NCBI RefSeq assembly: GCF_030814995.1
Contig: NZ_JAUSVX010000021.1
Coordinates: forward strand, 1 to 64,000
Direction: 5' to 3'
DNA length: 64,000 bases
From: Labrys wisconsinensis
GTDB lineage: Bacteria > Pseudomonadota > Alphaproteobacteria > Rhizobiales > Labraceae
A model generated the notes under the pieces. The model ran no database searches, had not been told where the DNA came from, and saw only the letters and a list, made by a program, of their open reading frames with translations. Below are positions 35,084 to 44,121 of the stretch, piece by piece; position 1 is the first letter of the stretch, and each line of letters opens with the position of its first letter. Made by a program: the position numbers and the translations under genes.

Positions 35084-35914
35084 ATGCCCAATTCCGCCAA
35101 GTCCCGCATGATCGAGCTCGTGCATGTCAGCCGCTCCTTCAGGCGCGCGGACGGCCAGGTGGTGAAGGCCGTCGACGACATCTCGCTTCTCGTCGGCGAG
35201 GGCGAGTTCGTCTGCCTCGTCGGCCCGTCCGGCTGCGGCAAGAGCACCTTGCTTCAGATGGTGGCGGGGCTGCTCGACCCCTCGCATGGCCAGATCGCCG
35301 TGGCGGGCAAGGAGATCTCGGGGCCGGGCCGCGAGCGCGGCATGGTGTTCCAGAAGGACAGCGTGTTTCCCTGGATGCGCGTCATCGACAATGTCGAATA
35401 TGGCCTGAGATGCCGGGGGATCCCGGCCGCCCGGCGGCGCGACATCGCCAGGCTCTACCTCGAGCGCGTCGGCCTCGCCCATGTCGAGCGGGCCTGGCCG
35501 CGCGAATTGTCCGGCGGCATGCTCAAGCGGGTGGCGATCGCCACGGTGTTCGCCAATGGCGGCAGCGTCCTGCTGCTCGACGAGCCGTTCGGCGCGCTCG
35601 ACTATGTCACGCGCCACCAGCTGCAATCGGTCCTGCTCGACCTCTGGGACGAAGGCGGCGCGGCGGCGCGGCGCACCGTCCTGTTCGTCACTCATGACGT
35701 CGACGAGGCGCTGGCGCTGGCCGACCGCATCCTGGTGTTTCACAGCGGGCGGCAGGTCGACGATCTCTCGGTCACGACAGAGCGGCCGCGCACCACCGAC
35801 AGCCTGCTGCTGCCGGAGATGGTCGGGATCAAGCACGCTCTGCTGGCCCATCTCGGCCTCGAACGCCGGCCGGCGCCGATGCAGGCGGTCGCCGGCGGGA
35901 AGGCCGGATCATGA
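35084..35914 (+). CDS. NitT/TauT-type ABC ATP-binding protein
   Basis: A 276-residue ATPase of the SsuB/TauB family. Walker A is GPSGCGKST (near residue 47), followed by the Q-loop MVFQKDSVFPWMRV, the signature ELSGGMLKRVAIATVF (with Leu replacing the usual Gln in LSGGMxQR) and Walker B VLLLDEPFGALD, then the switch His in FVTHDVDEAL. It lies between the two permease genes and overlaps the second by four bases (ATGA). It drives import of the substrate delivered by the NMT1-like protein. Confidence 0.92.
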   Translation: MPNSAKSRMIELVHVSRSFRRADGQVVKAVDDISLLVGEGEFVCLVGPSGCGKSTLLQMVAGLLDPSHGQIAVAGKEISGPGRERGMVFQKDSVFPWMRVIDNVEYGLRCRGIPAARRRDIARLYLERVGLAHVERAWPRELSGGMLKRVAIATVFANGGSVLLLDEPFGALDYVTRHQLQSVLLDLWDEGGAAARRTVLFVTHDVDEALALADRILVFHSGRQVDDLSVTTERPRTTDSLLLPEMVGIKHALLAHLGLERRPAPMQAVAGGKAGS

Positions 35915-36771
35915 TTGCGACGCCCGGCGCCCGGCGCGATCGCTGGATTTCCGTCCTCGTCTTCCTGGCGCTGGCCGGGCTCTGGCAGATCCTGTCGATG
36001 GTCTACACCGCCGAAGCCCAGCCCGGCGAACCGATGGTCGCGGGATGGCAGGTCCTGTTCACCGACACGTTCCTGGCCCTGTCCGACTATTGGCCGGGCG
36101 GCTTCGGGGTCCCGGCGGTCGGGGATGGCGCGGAGCGGTCCTATCTCGCCGCGCTGCTGTCGGTCCTGTCGCATTCGATCGACACGATCGGCCGATTGTC
36201 GCTCGGCCTGGCGCTCGGCGGGGGCGGCGGCCTGCTCATGGGGCTGGCCATCTCCTGGTCGCGCTGGTCGCGCCGGCTGTTCGACTGGCCGCTGCAATTC
36301 CTGCGGACCCTGCCGCTGCTCGCCATGGTGCCGCTGTTCCAGCTCTGGTTCGGGACCTCCTTCTTCGGCGAGGTGCTGTTCGTCGCCTATGGCATCGCGG
36401 TCATCGTCTTCGCCGGCACCGTCAACGCCGTGCGCAACGTGCCGCCGATCTATCTCGACAATGCCAGGTCGCTCGGCGCCTCGCGCCTGATGCTCTACCG
36501 GACCGTCATCCTGCCGGCGATCTTCCCGGCCCTGCGGTCCACCATCCTGCTCAGCCTCGGCGCCGGATGGAGCGCCGTGCTCGGGGCCGAATATCTCGGA
36601 GCCCAGTCGGGGCTCGGCTACATCATCGTCTACGCCCAGCAGTTCGCCTATCTCGACCGCATGTTCTTCGTGGCGCTGCTGTTCATCCTCTACACCTCGA
36701 TCAGCTATTGGGCGATCAGCAGGCTCTTCGCCCGCCTGCTCGCCTGGGCTCCTCCTTCGCAGCGCCGGTGA
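35911..36771 (+). CDS. NitT/TauT-type ABC permease 2
   Basis: A 286-residue permease translated from an ATGA overlap with the ATPase gene. About six membrane spans are visible (WISVLVFLALAGLWQILSMV at the start, VLFVAYGIAVIVFAGTVNAV later), and the coupling loop is NARSLGASRLMLYRTVILPA then IFPALRSTILLSLGAGW. An extra-cytoplasmic insertion of about 50 residues after the first span (residues about 35-80) is larger than in SsuC and may shape the contact with the unusually long binding protein. The amidase gene starts five bases after its stop. Confidence 0.9.
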   Translation: MIATPGARRDRWISVLVFLALAGLWQILSMVYTAEAQPGEPMVAGWQVLFTDTFLALSDYWPGGFGVPAVGDGAERSYLAALLSVLSHSIDTIGRLSLGLALGGGGGLLMGLAISWSRWSRRLFDWPLQFLRTLPLLAMVPLFQLWFGTSFFGEVLFVAYGIAVIVFAGTVNAVRNVPPIYLDNARSLGASRLMLYRTVILPAIFPALRSTILLSLGAGWSAVLGAEYLGAQSGLGYIIVYAQQFAYLDRMFFVALLFILYTSISYWAISRLFARLLAWAPPSQRR

Positions 36772-36775
36772 CCCG

Positions 36776-38167
36776 ATGACGAACGCCCTGTTGCAGCTTT
36801 CGGCGCGCGACCTGGTCAAGGGACTGCGCTCCGGCGACTATCGCGCCGCCGACGTCATGGCCGCCTGCCTCGCCAGGATCGAGGCCTGCGAGCCGGCGAT
36901 CCGCGCCTGGGCCTGGCTGGACCGCGACAAGGCCATGTCCGAGGCGGCGCGGGCGGATGCGCGCCGGGCAGGCGGCGCGGAGCCCGGCCCGCTCCATGGC
37001 CTGCCGGTCGGCGTCAAGGACATCATCGACACCGCCGACATGCCGACGCAATACGGCACGCCGATCCATCGGGGGCGGCAGCCGGCCGCCGATGCGACCG
37101 TCGTGGCGCGGCTGCGGTCGGCCGGGGCGATCATCCTCGGCAAGACCGTGACGTCGGAGCATGCCGTCTTCGTCGCGGGGCCGACGCGCAATCCGCACGA
37201 CACCGCCCGCACGCCCGGCGGATCGTCGAGCGGCTCCGCCGCCGCGGTCGCCGCCGGCATGGTGCCGGTGGCGCTCTCGACGCAGACCAACGGCTCGACG
37301 ATCCGGCCCGCGTCCTTCTGCGGCGTCGTCGGCTACAAGCCGAGCCTCGGCCTGCTGCCCCGCACCGGCATCCTGAAGCAGTCGAGCGTCCTCGACCATC
37401 CCGGCGTCATTGCCCGCAACGCCGCCGACGCGGCCTTCGTCGTCGAGGCCATCGGCGGCGAGGAGATCGGCGACGAGCAGAGCCTGGGAGCCTCGGCCGC
37501 GGGACTGACCGAGGCCGCCCTCCGGGATGAGCCGCCGCCCAGGCTGGCCTTCGTGCGCGGTCCCTACTGGCAGCGCGCCGATCCGCAGGCCTGCGCCGCG
37601 TTGGAGGCCTTCGTGGCCGGGGTGGGCACCCCCGTCGAGATCGTCGACCTGCCGGCCGCCTTCGACGACGCGGCGCAGATCCTGGGCGTGATCATGGATG
37701 CCGGCATCGCCCAGGCCTATCACGAAGATTTCGCCCGGGCGCGCGCCGGGATGGCCGAGGTGCTGGTGCGCATCATCGAGCGCGGGCAGGGGCTCGCCGC
37801 CACGGCGCTTCTGGACGCCCTGGCGGCGCGCGACCAGCTGCGGCGCTCGTTCGACGCCCTGGCGGCGCCGTATGACGCCATCCTGACGCTCGCCGCTCCC
37901 GGTGTCGCCCCCCTGGTGTCGGAGGGGACCGGCGATCCGATCTTCGCGACGACCTGGACGCTGATCGGAGCGCCGGCCATCACCCTGCCGCTGCTGACGG
38001 GCGCCGCCGGGCTGCCGCTCGGCGTGCAGCTGGTCGGCGGAACGCGCCGGGACGCGCGCCTTCTCCGCGCGGCGGCATGGCTGGAGCGCGGCCGGGGCTC
38101 GGGCTTGCACGACGGCCGTCCCGGCAATGGCAAACGTGGAGACGTCTTTTGCGCATCCTGGTCTTGA
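36776..38167 (+). CDS. Amidase-signature family amidase
   Basis: A 463-residue amidase. The Ser-cisSer-Lys triad is present: Lys81 in VGVKDIIDT, the cis-Ser around 151-152 in TPGGSSSGSA, and the nucleophile Ser174 in TNGSTIRPASFCG. These enzymes hydrolyse carboxamides to acid and ammonia in the cytoplasm. The gene belongs to the transport operon (five bases after permease 2), and its end overlaps the next gene by 19 bases. It probably cleaves an amide brought in by the transporter; indole acetamide-, malonamide- or carbamoyl-type substrates are all possible. Confidence 0.9.
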   Translation: MTNALLQLSARDLVKGLRSGDYRAADVMAACLARIEACEPAIRAWAWLDRDKAMSEAARADARRAGGAEPGPLHGLPVGVKDIIDTADMPTQYGTPIHRGRQPAADATVVARLRSAGAIILGKTVTSEHAVFVAGPTRNPHDTARTPGGSSSGSAAAVAAGMVPVALSTQTNGSTIRPASFCGVVGYKPSLGLLPRTGILKQSSVLDHPGVIARNAADAAFVVEAIGGEEIGDEQSLGASAAGLTEAALRDEPPPRLAFVRGPYWQRADPQACAALEAFVAGVGTPVEIVDLPAAFDDAAQILGVIMDAGIAQAYHEDFARARAGMAEVLVRIIERGQGLAATALLDALAARDQLRRSFDALAAPYDAILTLAAPGVAPLVSEGTGDPIFATTWTLIGAPAITLPLLTGAAGLPLGVQLVGGTRRDARLLRAAAWLERGRGSGLHDGRPGNGKRGDVFCASWS

Positions 38168-38898
38168 ACCCCAACACCACCCTGTCGGCCACCACCCTGA
38201 TGGTCGAGGCCGGCCGGGCGGTGGCGGCGCCGGGCACGGACCTGGTCCCCATGACCGCCTCACGCGGGGTGCCCTATATCTCGACCCGCGCCGAGGCGCA
38301 GATCGGCGGCGCAATCGCGCTCGAGATGATCGCGGAGGCGCATGCCGGCGTCGATGCGGTGATCATCGCCGCCTATGGCGATCCGGGTCTGCTCGGCGCG
38401 CGCGAATTGTTCGACATCCCGGTGATCGGCATTTCCGAAGCCGCGATGCTGACGGCCTGCATGCTCGGCCAGCGCTTCGCCCTCGTCGCGCTCTCGACCG
38501 CCTTCAACGGCTGGTATCGCGACTGCGTCGAGATGCACGGCCTGCTCGGGCGCTGCGCCGGCATCTACGGTCTCGACCGGTCGTTCGCGTCGATCGACGA
38601 CGTCCAGGACGAGAACCTGGAAGCGCTGGTGACGCTCGCCGGCCATGCCATCCGGGACCAGGATGCCGATTCCATGATCTTCGCCGGTGCGCCGCTGGCC
38701 GGGCTGGCGCGAAAAGTGCGCGAGCGGATCCCGGTCCCGATCATCGATCCGATCGCCGCGGCCGTGAAGCAGGCGGAGGCGCTGGTCGCGCTGGCACCCC
38801 GCAAGGCCCTGATGGGCTCGTTCAGGCGCCCGGCGCCGAAGGCATCGATCGGCTTGTCCGCATCCCTCGCCGCTCGTCTCGGGCAGGCTGAGGTCTGA
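38149..38898 (+). CDS. Asp/Glu/hydantoin racemase-family protein lacking both cysteines
   Basis: A 249-residue protein of the Asp/Glu/hydantoin racemase superfamily. TTG at 38149 is chosen because GGAG lies about seven bases upstream and the product begins MRILVLNPNTTLSATTLM as in hydantoin racemases. The two catalytic positions normally read IACF...DPGL and LGCAGM; here they read IIAAYGDPGL and IFAGAPLAG, so both cysteines are missing. It therefore cannot be an ordinary two-cysteine racemase. Linked to an amidase and importer, it might act as a maleate-isomerase-like, hydrolase-like or binding protein; the fold is clear, the function is not. Confidence 0.82.
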   Translation: MRILVLNPNTTLSATTLMVEAGRAVAAPGTDLVPMTASRGVPYISTRAEAQIGGAIALEMIAEAHAGVDAVIIAAYGDPGLLGARELFDIPVIGISEAAMLTACMLGQRFALVALSTAFNGWYRDCVEMHGLLGRCAGIYGLDRSFASIDDVQDENLEALVTLAGHAIRDQDADSMIFAGAPLAGLARKVRERIPVPIIDPIAAAVKQAEALVALAPRKALMGSFRRPAPKASIGLSASLAARLGQAEV

Positions 38899-38901
38899 CG
38901 G

Positions 38902-40062
38902 CTATTGTCCGCGCAGCTTCCGGCCCAGGCGCACGACGGTACCGAGTCCACCCATGGTTCTCCAGAACACGCGCGTGCTGAGCCAAAGTCCGGCCGAGGT
39001 CCTCGGCACGATGCGGGAGGCCGTGGAGATCAGATTTTTCTGCTTGGAGGCGACGAGCTTGCCGTGGACGGCCTGGTAACGGCTGAAGGCGCCTTGCGGA
39101 TCTGCCGGGCTTTCCGTCAACGCCTTTGCAAGCTCATGCGCCCCCGCGATGGCAAGGGTCGATCCATCGCCGAACAACGACACGCAGGACGAGGCATCGC
39201 CGAGCAGCGCGATCCGCCCGCGACCCCAGTTCGCGACATCCACCCGGGCGACGGAGTCGAAATACATGTCGCGCGCGCCGCGCACGGCATCGAGGAACTC
39301 CGGCACTCTCCAGCCGATGCCGGCGAAGGTCGTCTCGAGAATGCGCTTGTGCTGGTCGAGGTCCGTGTCGTCGAACCCGGGAATTTCTGGACGCCAGAAA
39401 ATGAAATAGGCGAGTGGAACACCCTGGCAGGGATGGAGTGCCGCCAGCTTTCCGGGCGCGTTCAGCATGAACATCTCGCCTGCCGCATCGCGGCTCCCGG
39501 GCAGGGAAACCGTCGCGGCGTAAAGCCCGGCATGCCGGACGAATTCGGAGTCGGCTCCGAATGCCAGTCGGCGGACGATCGAATGCAACCCGTCCGCCCC
39601 GATGACGACATCGAAACGCCGCGGACGCGAACGCTCGAACGTGACATCCACCCCCGTTTCATCCTGGGCGAGAGCCGTGATGGACTCACCGAAGACGTAG
39701 TCGGCGTCGCCGGCGCTTGCCTCATGAAGGATTCGTGCGAGATCCCCGCGCGCAACCTCCATGTCCTTGGGCGCGATGGAGGATCGCAACGTGGCGATAT
39801 CGACGCGCGCGACCCGCCGGCCTTCCGAGTCCAGGAGAGTCATTCCTTTCAGGCGGATGCTCGCCTCGCGCAGACGTGCGGCAATGTTCATCCGCTCGGC
39901 CACGTCGGCTGCGAGCCCGCGCACGTCCACGGGACTGCCGCTCGAGCGAAGCGAGCCGCTGCGCTCGATGACGGTCACGGCGTGACGGTTGCGTGCCAGC
40001 CAATAGGCGAGGGTGCAACCGGCAATTCCCGCTCCTGAGATCAGAACCTCGAGCCTTGCCAT
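38902..40062 (-). CDS. FAD-dependent monooxygenase (group A, TetX-like)
   Basis: A 386-residue flavoprotein monooxygenase starting at 40062 (MARLEVLISGAGIAG). It has the FAD motif GAGIAGCTLAYWLAR (10-24), the middle VIGADGLHSIVRR and the C-terminal GDASSCVSLFGDGSTLAI, the GD motif that contacts ribityl. These features and the length fit single-component aromatic hydroxylases and TetX-like enzymes that use NAD(P)H and oxygen. The gene converges on the racemase-like gene with three bases between stop codons. There is no linked regulator, so the substrate is unknown. Confidence 0.88.
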   Translation of the reverse strand: MARLEVLISGAGIAGCTLAYWLARNRHAVTVIERSGSLRSSGSPVDVRGLAADVAERMNIAARLREASIRLKGMTLLDSEGRRVARVDIATLRSSIAPKDMEVARGDLARILHEASAGDADYVFGESITALAQDETGVDVTFERSRPRRFDVVIGADGLHSIVRRLAFGADSEFVRHAGLYAATVSLPGSRDAAGEMFMLNAPGKLAALHPCQGVPLAYFIFWRPEIPGFDDTDLDQHKRILETTFAGIGWRVPEFLDAVRGARDMYFDSVARVDVANWGRGRIALLGDASSCVSLFGDGSTLAIAGAHELAKALTESPADPQGAFSRYQAVHGKLVASKQKNLISTASRIVPRTSAGLWLSTRVFWRTMGGLGTVVRLGRKLRGQ

Positions 40063-40225
40063 GGGAGCTCCTATCCCGGACGGGTCCGCGGAGCCGCTGG
40101 AGAGTGGCTCTCGTTCTCCTGTAGAAACGCCACTATCTCGCATTCCCGGGCGAGCCGCCCCTGACAATATCCGCCTGGTTGGGCAGCCAGACCGCGCGAC
40201 CTGTCACAATCACCGTGCCGAGGTT

Positions 40226-40489
40226 CTAGTCCAGCGGCCGCCGCCAGCGATCGGCGGCCAGCTTGCAGACGAGATAGACGAGGGCCATCGCCAGAGCGAA
40301 CCAGGCCGGGAAGGCAGGGCCGAGGACCGCCGTGCCCGGCTGCCAGGCCGGCTGGTCGAAGAGCAGCCCCGCGCCGGCGACCAGGCCGGCGGCAAAGCCG
40401 GCCGCCGCGGTCGTCGCCCGGCCGAGCTGACGCGTCACCACCACGGTGAGCGGCGCGGCGAGAACGAGCAGGATCAGGATCACCGGCAT
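40226..40489 (-). CDS. Small membrane protein, third gene of an unrecognised operon
   Basis: An 87-residue protein that I do not recognise. It is nearly all membrane: three hydrophobic segments can be drawn (VILILLVLAAPLTVVV, TAAAGFAAGLVAGAGLLF and PAWFALAMALVYLVCKL), with a short basic tail RWRRPLD. It begins ten bases after the stop of the 553-residue membrane protein gene, with no promoter-like gap, so it is probably co-translated with it. It could be a small subunit or stabiliser of that protein. Confidence 0.65.
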   Translation of the reverse strand: MPVILILLVLAAPLTVVVTRQLGRATTAAAGFAAGLVAGAGLLFDQPAWQPGTAVLGPAFPAWFALAMALVYLVCKLAADRWRRPLD

Positions 40490-40498
40490 GGCGCGGTC

Positions 40499-42160
40499 TC
40501 AGCTCCCGTCCGCCAGGCGCCGCGAGCCGCCGGGGCTCAGCGGATCGGTTGGCCCGATCAGGCACTGCGCATGGCTGCCGGCCGCTCCGTCGGCATCGCC
40601 GGCGGCCGCGGCCTGCCGGCGGCCCCAGGCCCGGCAGGCCTCCAGGCTGTCGAAATAGGCGAGGACGCGGCCGAGATGCAGGCGGGATTCCGGCGGATGG
40701 AACACGCCGGCGACCGTCTCCCAGGGTGCCGGTCTCTCCGCCCAGAAGCTGCGCAGGGCCCAGGCTTCGATGCCGTTCCCCGGCCAGACGAAGCCGAAGG
40801 TGGCGAGGATCACGGCAAGGGTCACGGCGACGGTCGCCAGCCAGGTGGGATAGAGGCTGGGGCCGCCCGGCGGCGCGATGGCGGCGAAGGCGCGGTTGAC
40901 CAGGATGCGCACCATCTCGAAGCGGTAGAGCTCCATGCACAGGGCATAGACCACGACGAGGCAGGGACCGGCCCAGACGAGGCTCTGGAAATCCGGCCTG
41001 GCATGGGTCAGCAGCACCAGCCCCAGAAGCTGGACCAGGGCTCCGGTCCAGCCCGCGACGAGCCCGACCAGGACGCAGGCGAGGAAATCGTACACCTGGC
41101 GCGCGAGCAGGAGCGCCAGCGGCAGGAGCTGGATCAGGACCCCGACGGCCATGATCAGCGCCGCCGCGAGCCCGGCATCCCGTGCCGGCGGCGGGGCGGG
41201 CGGCGGCGCCGGCCCGGGGCGCGGATGGGCGGCCGGTCCCGGCGCGTCGCCGATGGCGGCGACCGCCTCGTCCAGGCTCATGGTCGGCCGGATGCGCGGA
41301 TCCGCCAGCAGGTCGAGCGCCGCCCAGTCCCGCGGGCCGGGCTCGGCCATGGCATTGTCGAAGCTCATCACCGACCAGGCGGGCGGGGTGTCGGCGACGA
41401 AGCCCATGCCGCGCAGGATGGCGGCGTAGAGCACCTTGCGCTGCATCGGCTCGGGCAGCTCGGCGAAGAGATCGCCGGCGAGCGGCAGGCCGCGGGCGCT
41501 CTGCTGCACCAGGGCGAGATAGGTCCAGGCCTGGCCCGGCCCGAGCTCGGCCGTCGCCGGCGTCAACGACGCGGCGGTGGTGTCCGGCAGGGCGGCCTGA
41601 TGGAAGGCGACGATGCGGAACGGCCGGCCGCCGATCGCCACGGTGGAGCGCGCCACCAGCGCCCGCTGCCAGGGCGCCGGCTTGCCGGCATCGAGATCGT
41701 CCCAGGACATCAGCACGGGCTGGCCGAGGGTCTTGCGCCAGAGGATGTCGTCCCGGTCCTCCTGCAGGAAGGGCACGCGCTGCGTCCAGGTTCTCAGCGA
41801 GATGTCGAGGAAGAGGTCGCGCAGCACCAGGAAGTTCGGCGCGGCGGTGACGCCGGTGATGCGGCAGGCCCGGCAATGCTCGGCGATGTCGCGGAACGCA
41901 GCCTCGGCCGCGCGGGCGAAGGGCGTCTCGCCGTCATAGGTGACCAGGCCCTCGACGTCGTAGCGGATGTCGGTGAGCTTGCGCAGCGTGGCGAAGGGCC
42001 GGCCGTCGCTGGCCAATCCGCCAGCCAGCGCGCGGAAATCGGCGATGGCCGACGGGTCGTAGCGCTCCGCCGCCGGCGCAGCGGCCGGGGCGAGCGCCAG
42101 GAGCATGGCAATCCAGAGGCCGGCCAGGCGGCCGCGGACCGCAGGCCCGGCGCGCCTCAC
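40499..42160 (-). CDS. Membrane protein with exported N-terminal domain, second gene of an unrecognised operon
   Basis: A 553-residue protein not recognised. The GTG at 42160 is chosen because it overlaps the upstream stop as GTGA and supplies a signal peptide (basic MRRAGPAVRGR, then LAGLWIAMLLALAPAAAPAA). A folded exported part (about 35-320) carries the CxxC pair in EHCRACRI. A Pro-rich linker (HPRPGPAPPPAPPPA) leads to about four membrane spans (for example ALIMAVGVLIQLLPLALLLA and VWAGPCLVVVYALCMELY), and a C-terminal domain with a cysteine follows. It is coupled to its neighbours in translation. No catalytic motif stands out. Confidence 0.7.
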   Translation of the reverse strand: MRRAGPAVRGRLAGLWIAMLLALAPAAAPAAERYDPSAIADFRALAGGLASDGRPFATLRKLTDIRYDVEGLVTYDGETPFARAAEAAFRDIAEHCRACRITGVTAAPNFLVLRDLFLDISLRTWTQRVPFLQEDRDDILWRKTLGQPVLMSWDDLDAGKPAPWQRALVARSTVAIGGRPFRIVAFHQAALPDTTAASLTPATAELGPGQAWTYLALVQQSARGLPLAGDLFAELPEPMQRKVLYAAILRGMGFVADTPPAWSVMSFDNAMAEPGPRDWAALDLLADPRIRPTMSLDEAVAAIGDAPGPAAHPRPGPAPPPAPPPARDAGLAAALIMAVGVLIQLLPLALLLARQVYDFLACVLVGLVAGWTGALVQLLGLVLLTHARPDFQSLVWAGPCLVVVYALCMELYRFEMVRILVNRAFAAIAPPGGPSLYPTWLATVAVTLAVILATFGFVWPGNGIEAWALRSFWAERPAPWETVAGVFHPPESRLHLGRVLAYFDSLEACRAWGRRQAAAAGDADGAAGSHAQCLIGPTDPLSPGGSRRLADGS

Positions 42161-43362
42161 CGGCGCCACAGCCGCTCCATCAGCCTGGCGATGGCCGAGG
42201 GCGGCCTGTCCGGGCCCGGCCCGTCGCCGTCGAGGATGCGCTCCAGCCCGGCGATCCGCTCGCGGAGGGGGCTGGCATAAAGAGCGAGCCGGTCGGGGAA
42301 GGGCAGGTCGAGATGCATCAGCGCCCAGGTCGTCATCGCCTCGCCCGAGGCGAAGGACGCGAAACGCTCGGTCTCGAACGCCGGGTGCTGCAGCCGCGAC
42401 CGGAAAGCGGCATCGCGCGCCGCATGCTCGGCCAGCCTGGCGCGGAAGGCGCCGACGCTGCGCTCGTCCGCCGCCATCGCGGGCTTGGCCAAGGGCGCGG
42501 CGGCGAGGGGGTGCAGCGGCTGGGGCCGGGCGCCGCGCCGGATGCGCACGACATGGCGACCGACCACGCCGAGCACCGCCGGCTCCTCGCCCCGGCGCGA
42601 GAGCTGGTTCGGCACCGCGAGGACCGCGAGGCCGCCGGCGGCGAAGGACGGCGCCAGCACCAGCGCTTCCAGTCCCTCGCCCTCCGAAGGAAAGACGGCT
42701 TCCGCGACCGCGTCCGAGACCGGAAACTGCACGGTCTGCCCCGGCAACACGGCGATGCCGGGCTCGACGGGCAGAGCGGGGACCTCGGCCTCGGCCGGCG
42801 CGGATCGCGGCCATTCGAACTGGTGCTCCGTCGCCATGCCCGGCATCGGCGCGGGCTCCCGGCCGCGCAGCGGGCGCAGGTCCGGCGGCGTGTCGGCCAC
42901 GGCGATGGCGGCGATGTCGGCGACCGGCTCGAAGGTGACGACATAGTCCGGCAGCCCCGCCTCTTCCGCCGCGATGGGATGGACGGTGGCGCGATAGGAG
43001 CCTTCGGCGATGTCGTACCAGCTCTCCCGCGCCGCGGGCTGCACCATCTGCTCCTCGCCGGGCAGGGCATCGGTGTTGTCGAGCAGGATGCGCCCGTGGC
43101 GCACGACGAGCGGGAAGGCCCAGGGCGTGCAGGCGAGATCCGCCTCGCGCCGCGTCAGGCCGCCCGTGGTCAGCCGGACGGCAAAGCCGCCGTCGGAGCC
43201 GGTGCCGAAGGCGACGAGACGGCCCGCGGCCGACTCGCGGCGATAGGCGAAGTCATAGGCGTACCAGGCGATCGGGTCGGCGTGCCGGTGGGGGAGATCG
43301 TCGGGGTGGAAGAGCACGAGCGTGGCGACATCGGTTCCGATCGTGATCGTCTTCTCGCCCAT
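42157..43362 (-). CDS. Hypothetical soluble protein, first gene of an unrecognised operon
   Basis: A 401-residue protein that I do not recognise. There is no signal peptide; it begins MGEKTITIGTDVATLVLFHP and continues with beta-rich sequence including WYAYDFAYRRE. The first 150 residues look like one domain, followed by an Ala/Pro-rich stretch, a second beta-rich part (about 195-290, with VVGRHVVRIRRG) and a helical end. The stop overlaps the GTG start of the next gene by four bases. It is divergent from the cytochrome oxidase subunit IV gene, about 240 bases away. Confidence 0.65.
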   Translation of the reverse strand: MGEKTITIGTDVATLVLFHPDDLPHRHADPIAWYAYDFAYRRESAAGRLVAFGTGSDGGFAVRLTTGGLTRREADLACTPWAFPLVVRHGRILLDNTDALPGEEQMVQPAARESWYDIAEGSYRATVHPIAAEEAGLPDYVVTFEPVADIAAIAVADTPPDLRPLRGREPAPMPGMATEHQFEWPRSAPAEAEVPALPVEPGIAVLPGQTVQFPVSDAVAEAVFPSEGEGLEALVLAPSFAAGGLAVLAVPNQLSRRGEEPAVLGVVGRHVVRIRRGARPQPLHPLAAAPLAKPAMAADERSVGAFRARLAEHAARDAAFRSRLQHPAFETERFASFASGEAMTTWALMHLDLPFPDRLALYASPLRERIAGLERILDGDGPGPDRPPSAIARLMERLWRR

Positions 43363-43599
43363 GCTTCCCGCCTCGGTCCCGCACGTCCCGGCGCCGTGCC
43401 GCCGAGAGCCTCGCAGGGATTTGTGTCGGCTCTGCGCCGGCGGCGAGGGGGCGGGCGCATTTTTCGGCCCGGCCGGCCGTCCCCGCCGGCCAGGGTGGAA
43501 ACAAACGGGCCGGCTTGCGCGTTGATCGATAGCCTCGGCGAGGATACGGCGCTGGGCTCCGAGCCCTCGTCGAGGCCCTGTCCCGACCGGAGGCTTGCC

Positions 43600-43890
43600 A
43601 TGTCAGACATGACCGAACAGGCCGGCTCGTCCGCCGACTTCGCCGAGCATCAACACACCTTCGACAGCGTGATGCGGATGGCGCTGATCGCCATCCTGCA
43701 CGTGCTCTCGATCCTGGTGGGCCTGGCCATCGGCGGCGTCGACCATCATTGGAGCGTCGCCGGGTTCTGGATGGTGATCGCCACCATCGCCGCCGGGCTC
43801 GGCGCCGCCCTCAAGGAGCTGAGCTGGCGTCCGGGCGCGGTGATCCTGGTGGTGATGCTGGCGACGCTCGGCATGGTCAGCGCGGGATGA
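43600..43890 (+). CDS. aa3-type cytochrome c oxidase subunit IV
   Basis: A 96-residue protein of the bacterial aa3-type subunit IV family. The start at 43600 (MSDMTEQAGSSADF) follows CCGGAGG. The family opening, acidic and with EHQHTFDSVMRMAL, is followed by two or three hydrophobic segments (LIAILHVLSILVGLAIGG and FWMVIATIAAGLGAAL). It is a small inner-membrane subunit of the respiratory oxidase, whose catalytic subunits are not in this window. Its presence supports an alphaproteobacterial origin. Confidence 0.85.
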   Translation: MSDMTEQAGSSADFAEHQHTFDSVMRMALIAILHVLSILVGLAIGGVDHHWSVAGFWMVIATIAAGLGAALKELSWRPGAVILVVMLATLGMVSAG

Positions 43891-43978
43891 TCGGCAGGTC
43901 GATCATCCCGAAAAAGGTCGGCCGTCCTTGCCGGAGCCGGACTTGATGCCGCCACATTGCGGCAGACAGCTCTGCTCG

Positions 43979-43992
43979 GCGGACATGTCCGC
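43979..43992. promoter_or_regulatory. Perfect 14-base palindrome upstream of winged-helix regulator
   Basis: GCGGACATGTCCGC is a perfect palindrome within the 230-base gap between the oxidase subunit gene and the winged-helix gene, whose start at 44122 lies about 130 bases downstream. It may be an operator for that regulator; there is no other support. Confidence 0.35.
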
Positions 43993-44121
43993 TGCTGGGA
44001 GAGAACACATGCCGATCGTTCCGTGCCAGGCTGCGTCCGACCCGGCGCCGTGGACGGCCCGGGTCCGCAGCGGCGGACCGGCGGCCGACGGCCTCGGTCG
44101 GCGGCCCGCGGGGGTGTGCTG

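Noticed and set aside
38902-40062. Tetracycline resistance gene (TetX)
   Set aside because: The protein has only the general group A monooxygenase motifs; nothing specific to tetracycline inactivation can be seen.
40013-42280. 755-codon plus-strand frame opposite the unrecognised membrane-protein operon
   Set aside because: The minus-strand reading has a signal peptide, membrane spans and overlapping start/stop codons; the plus-strand product is Gly/Arg/Gln-rich without structure.
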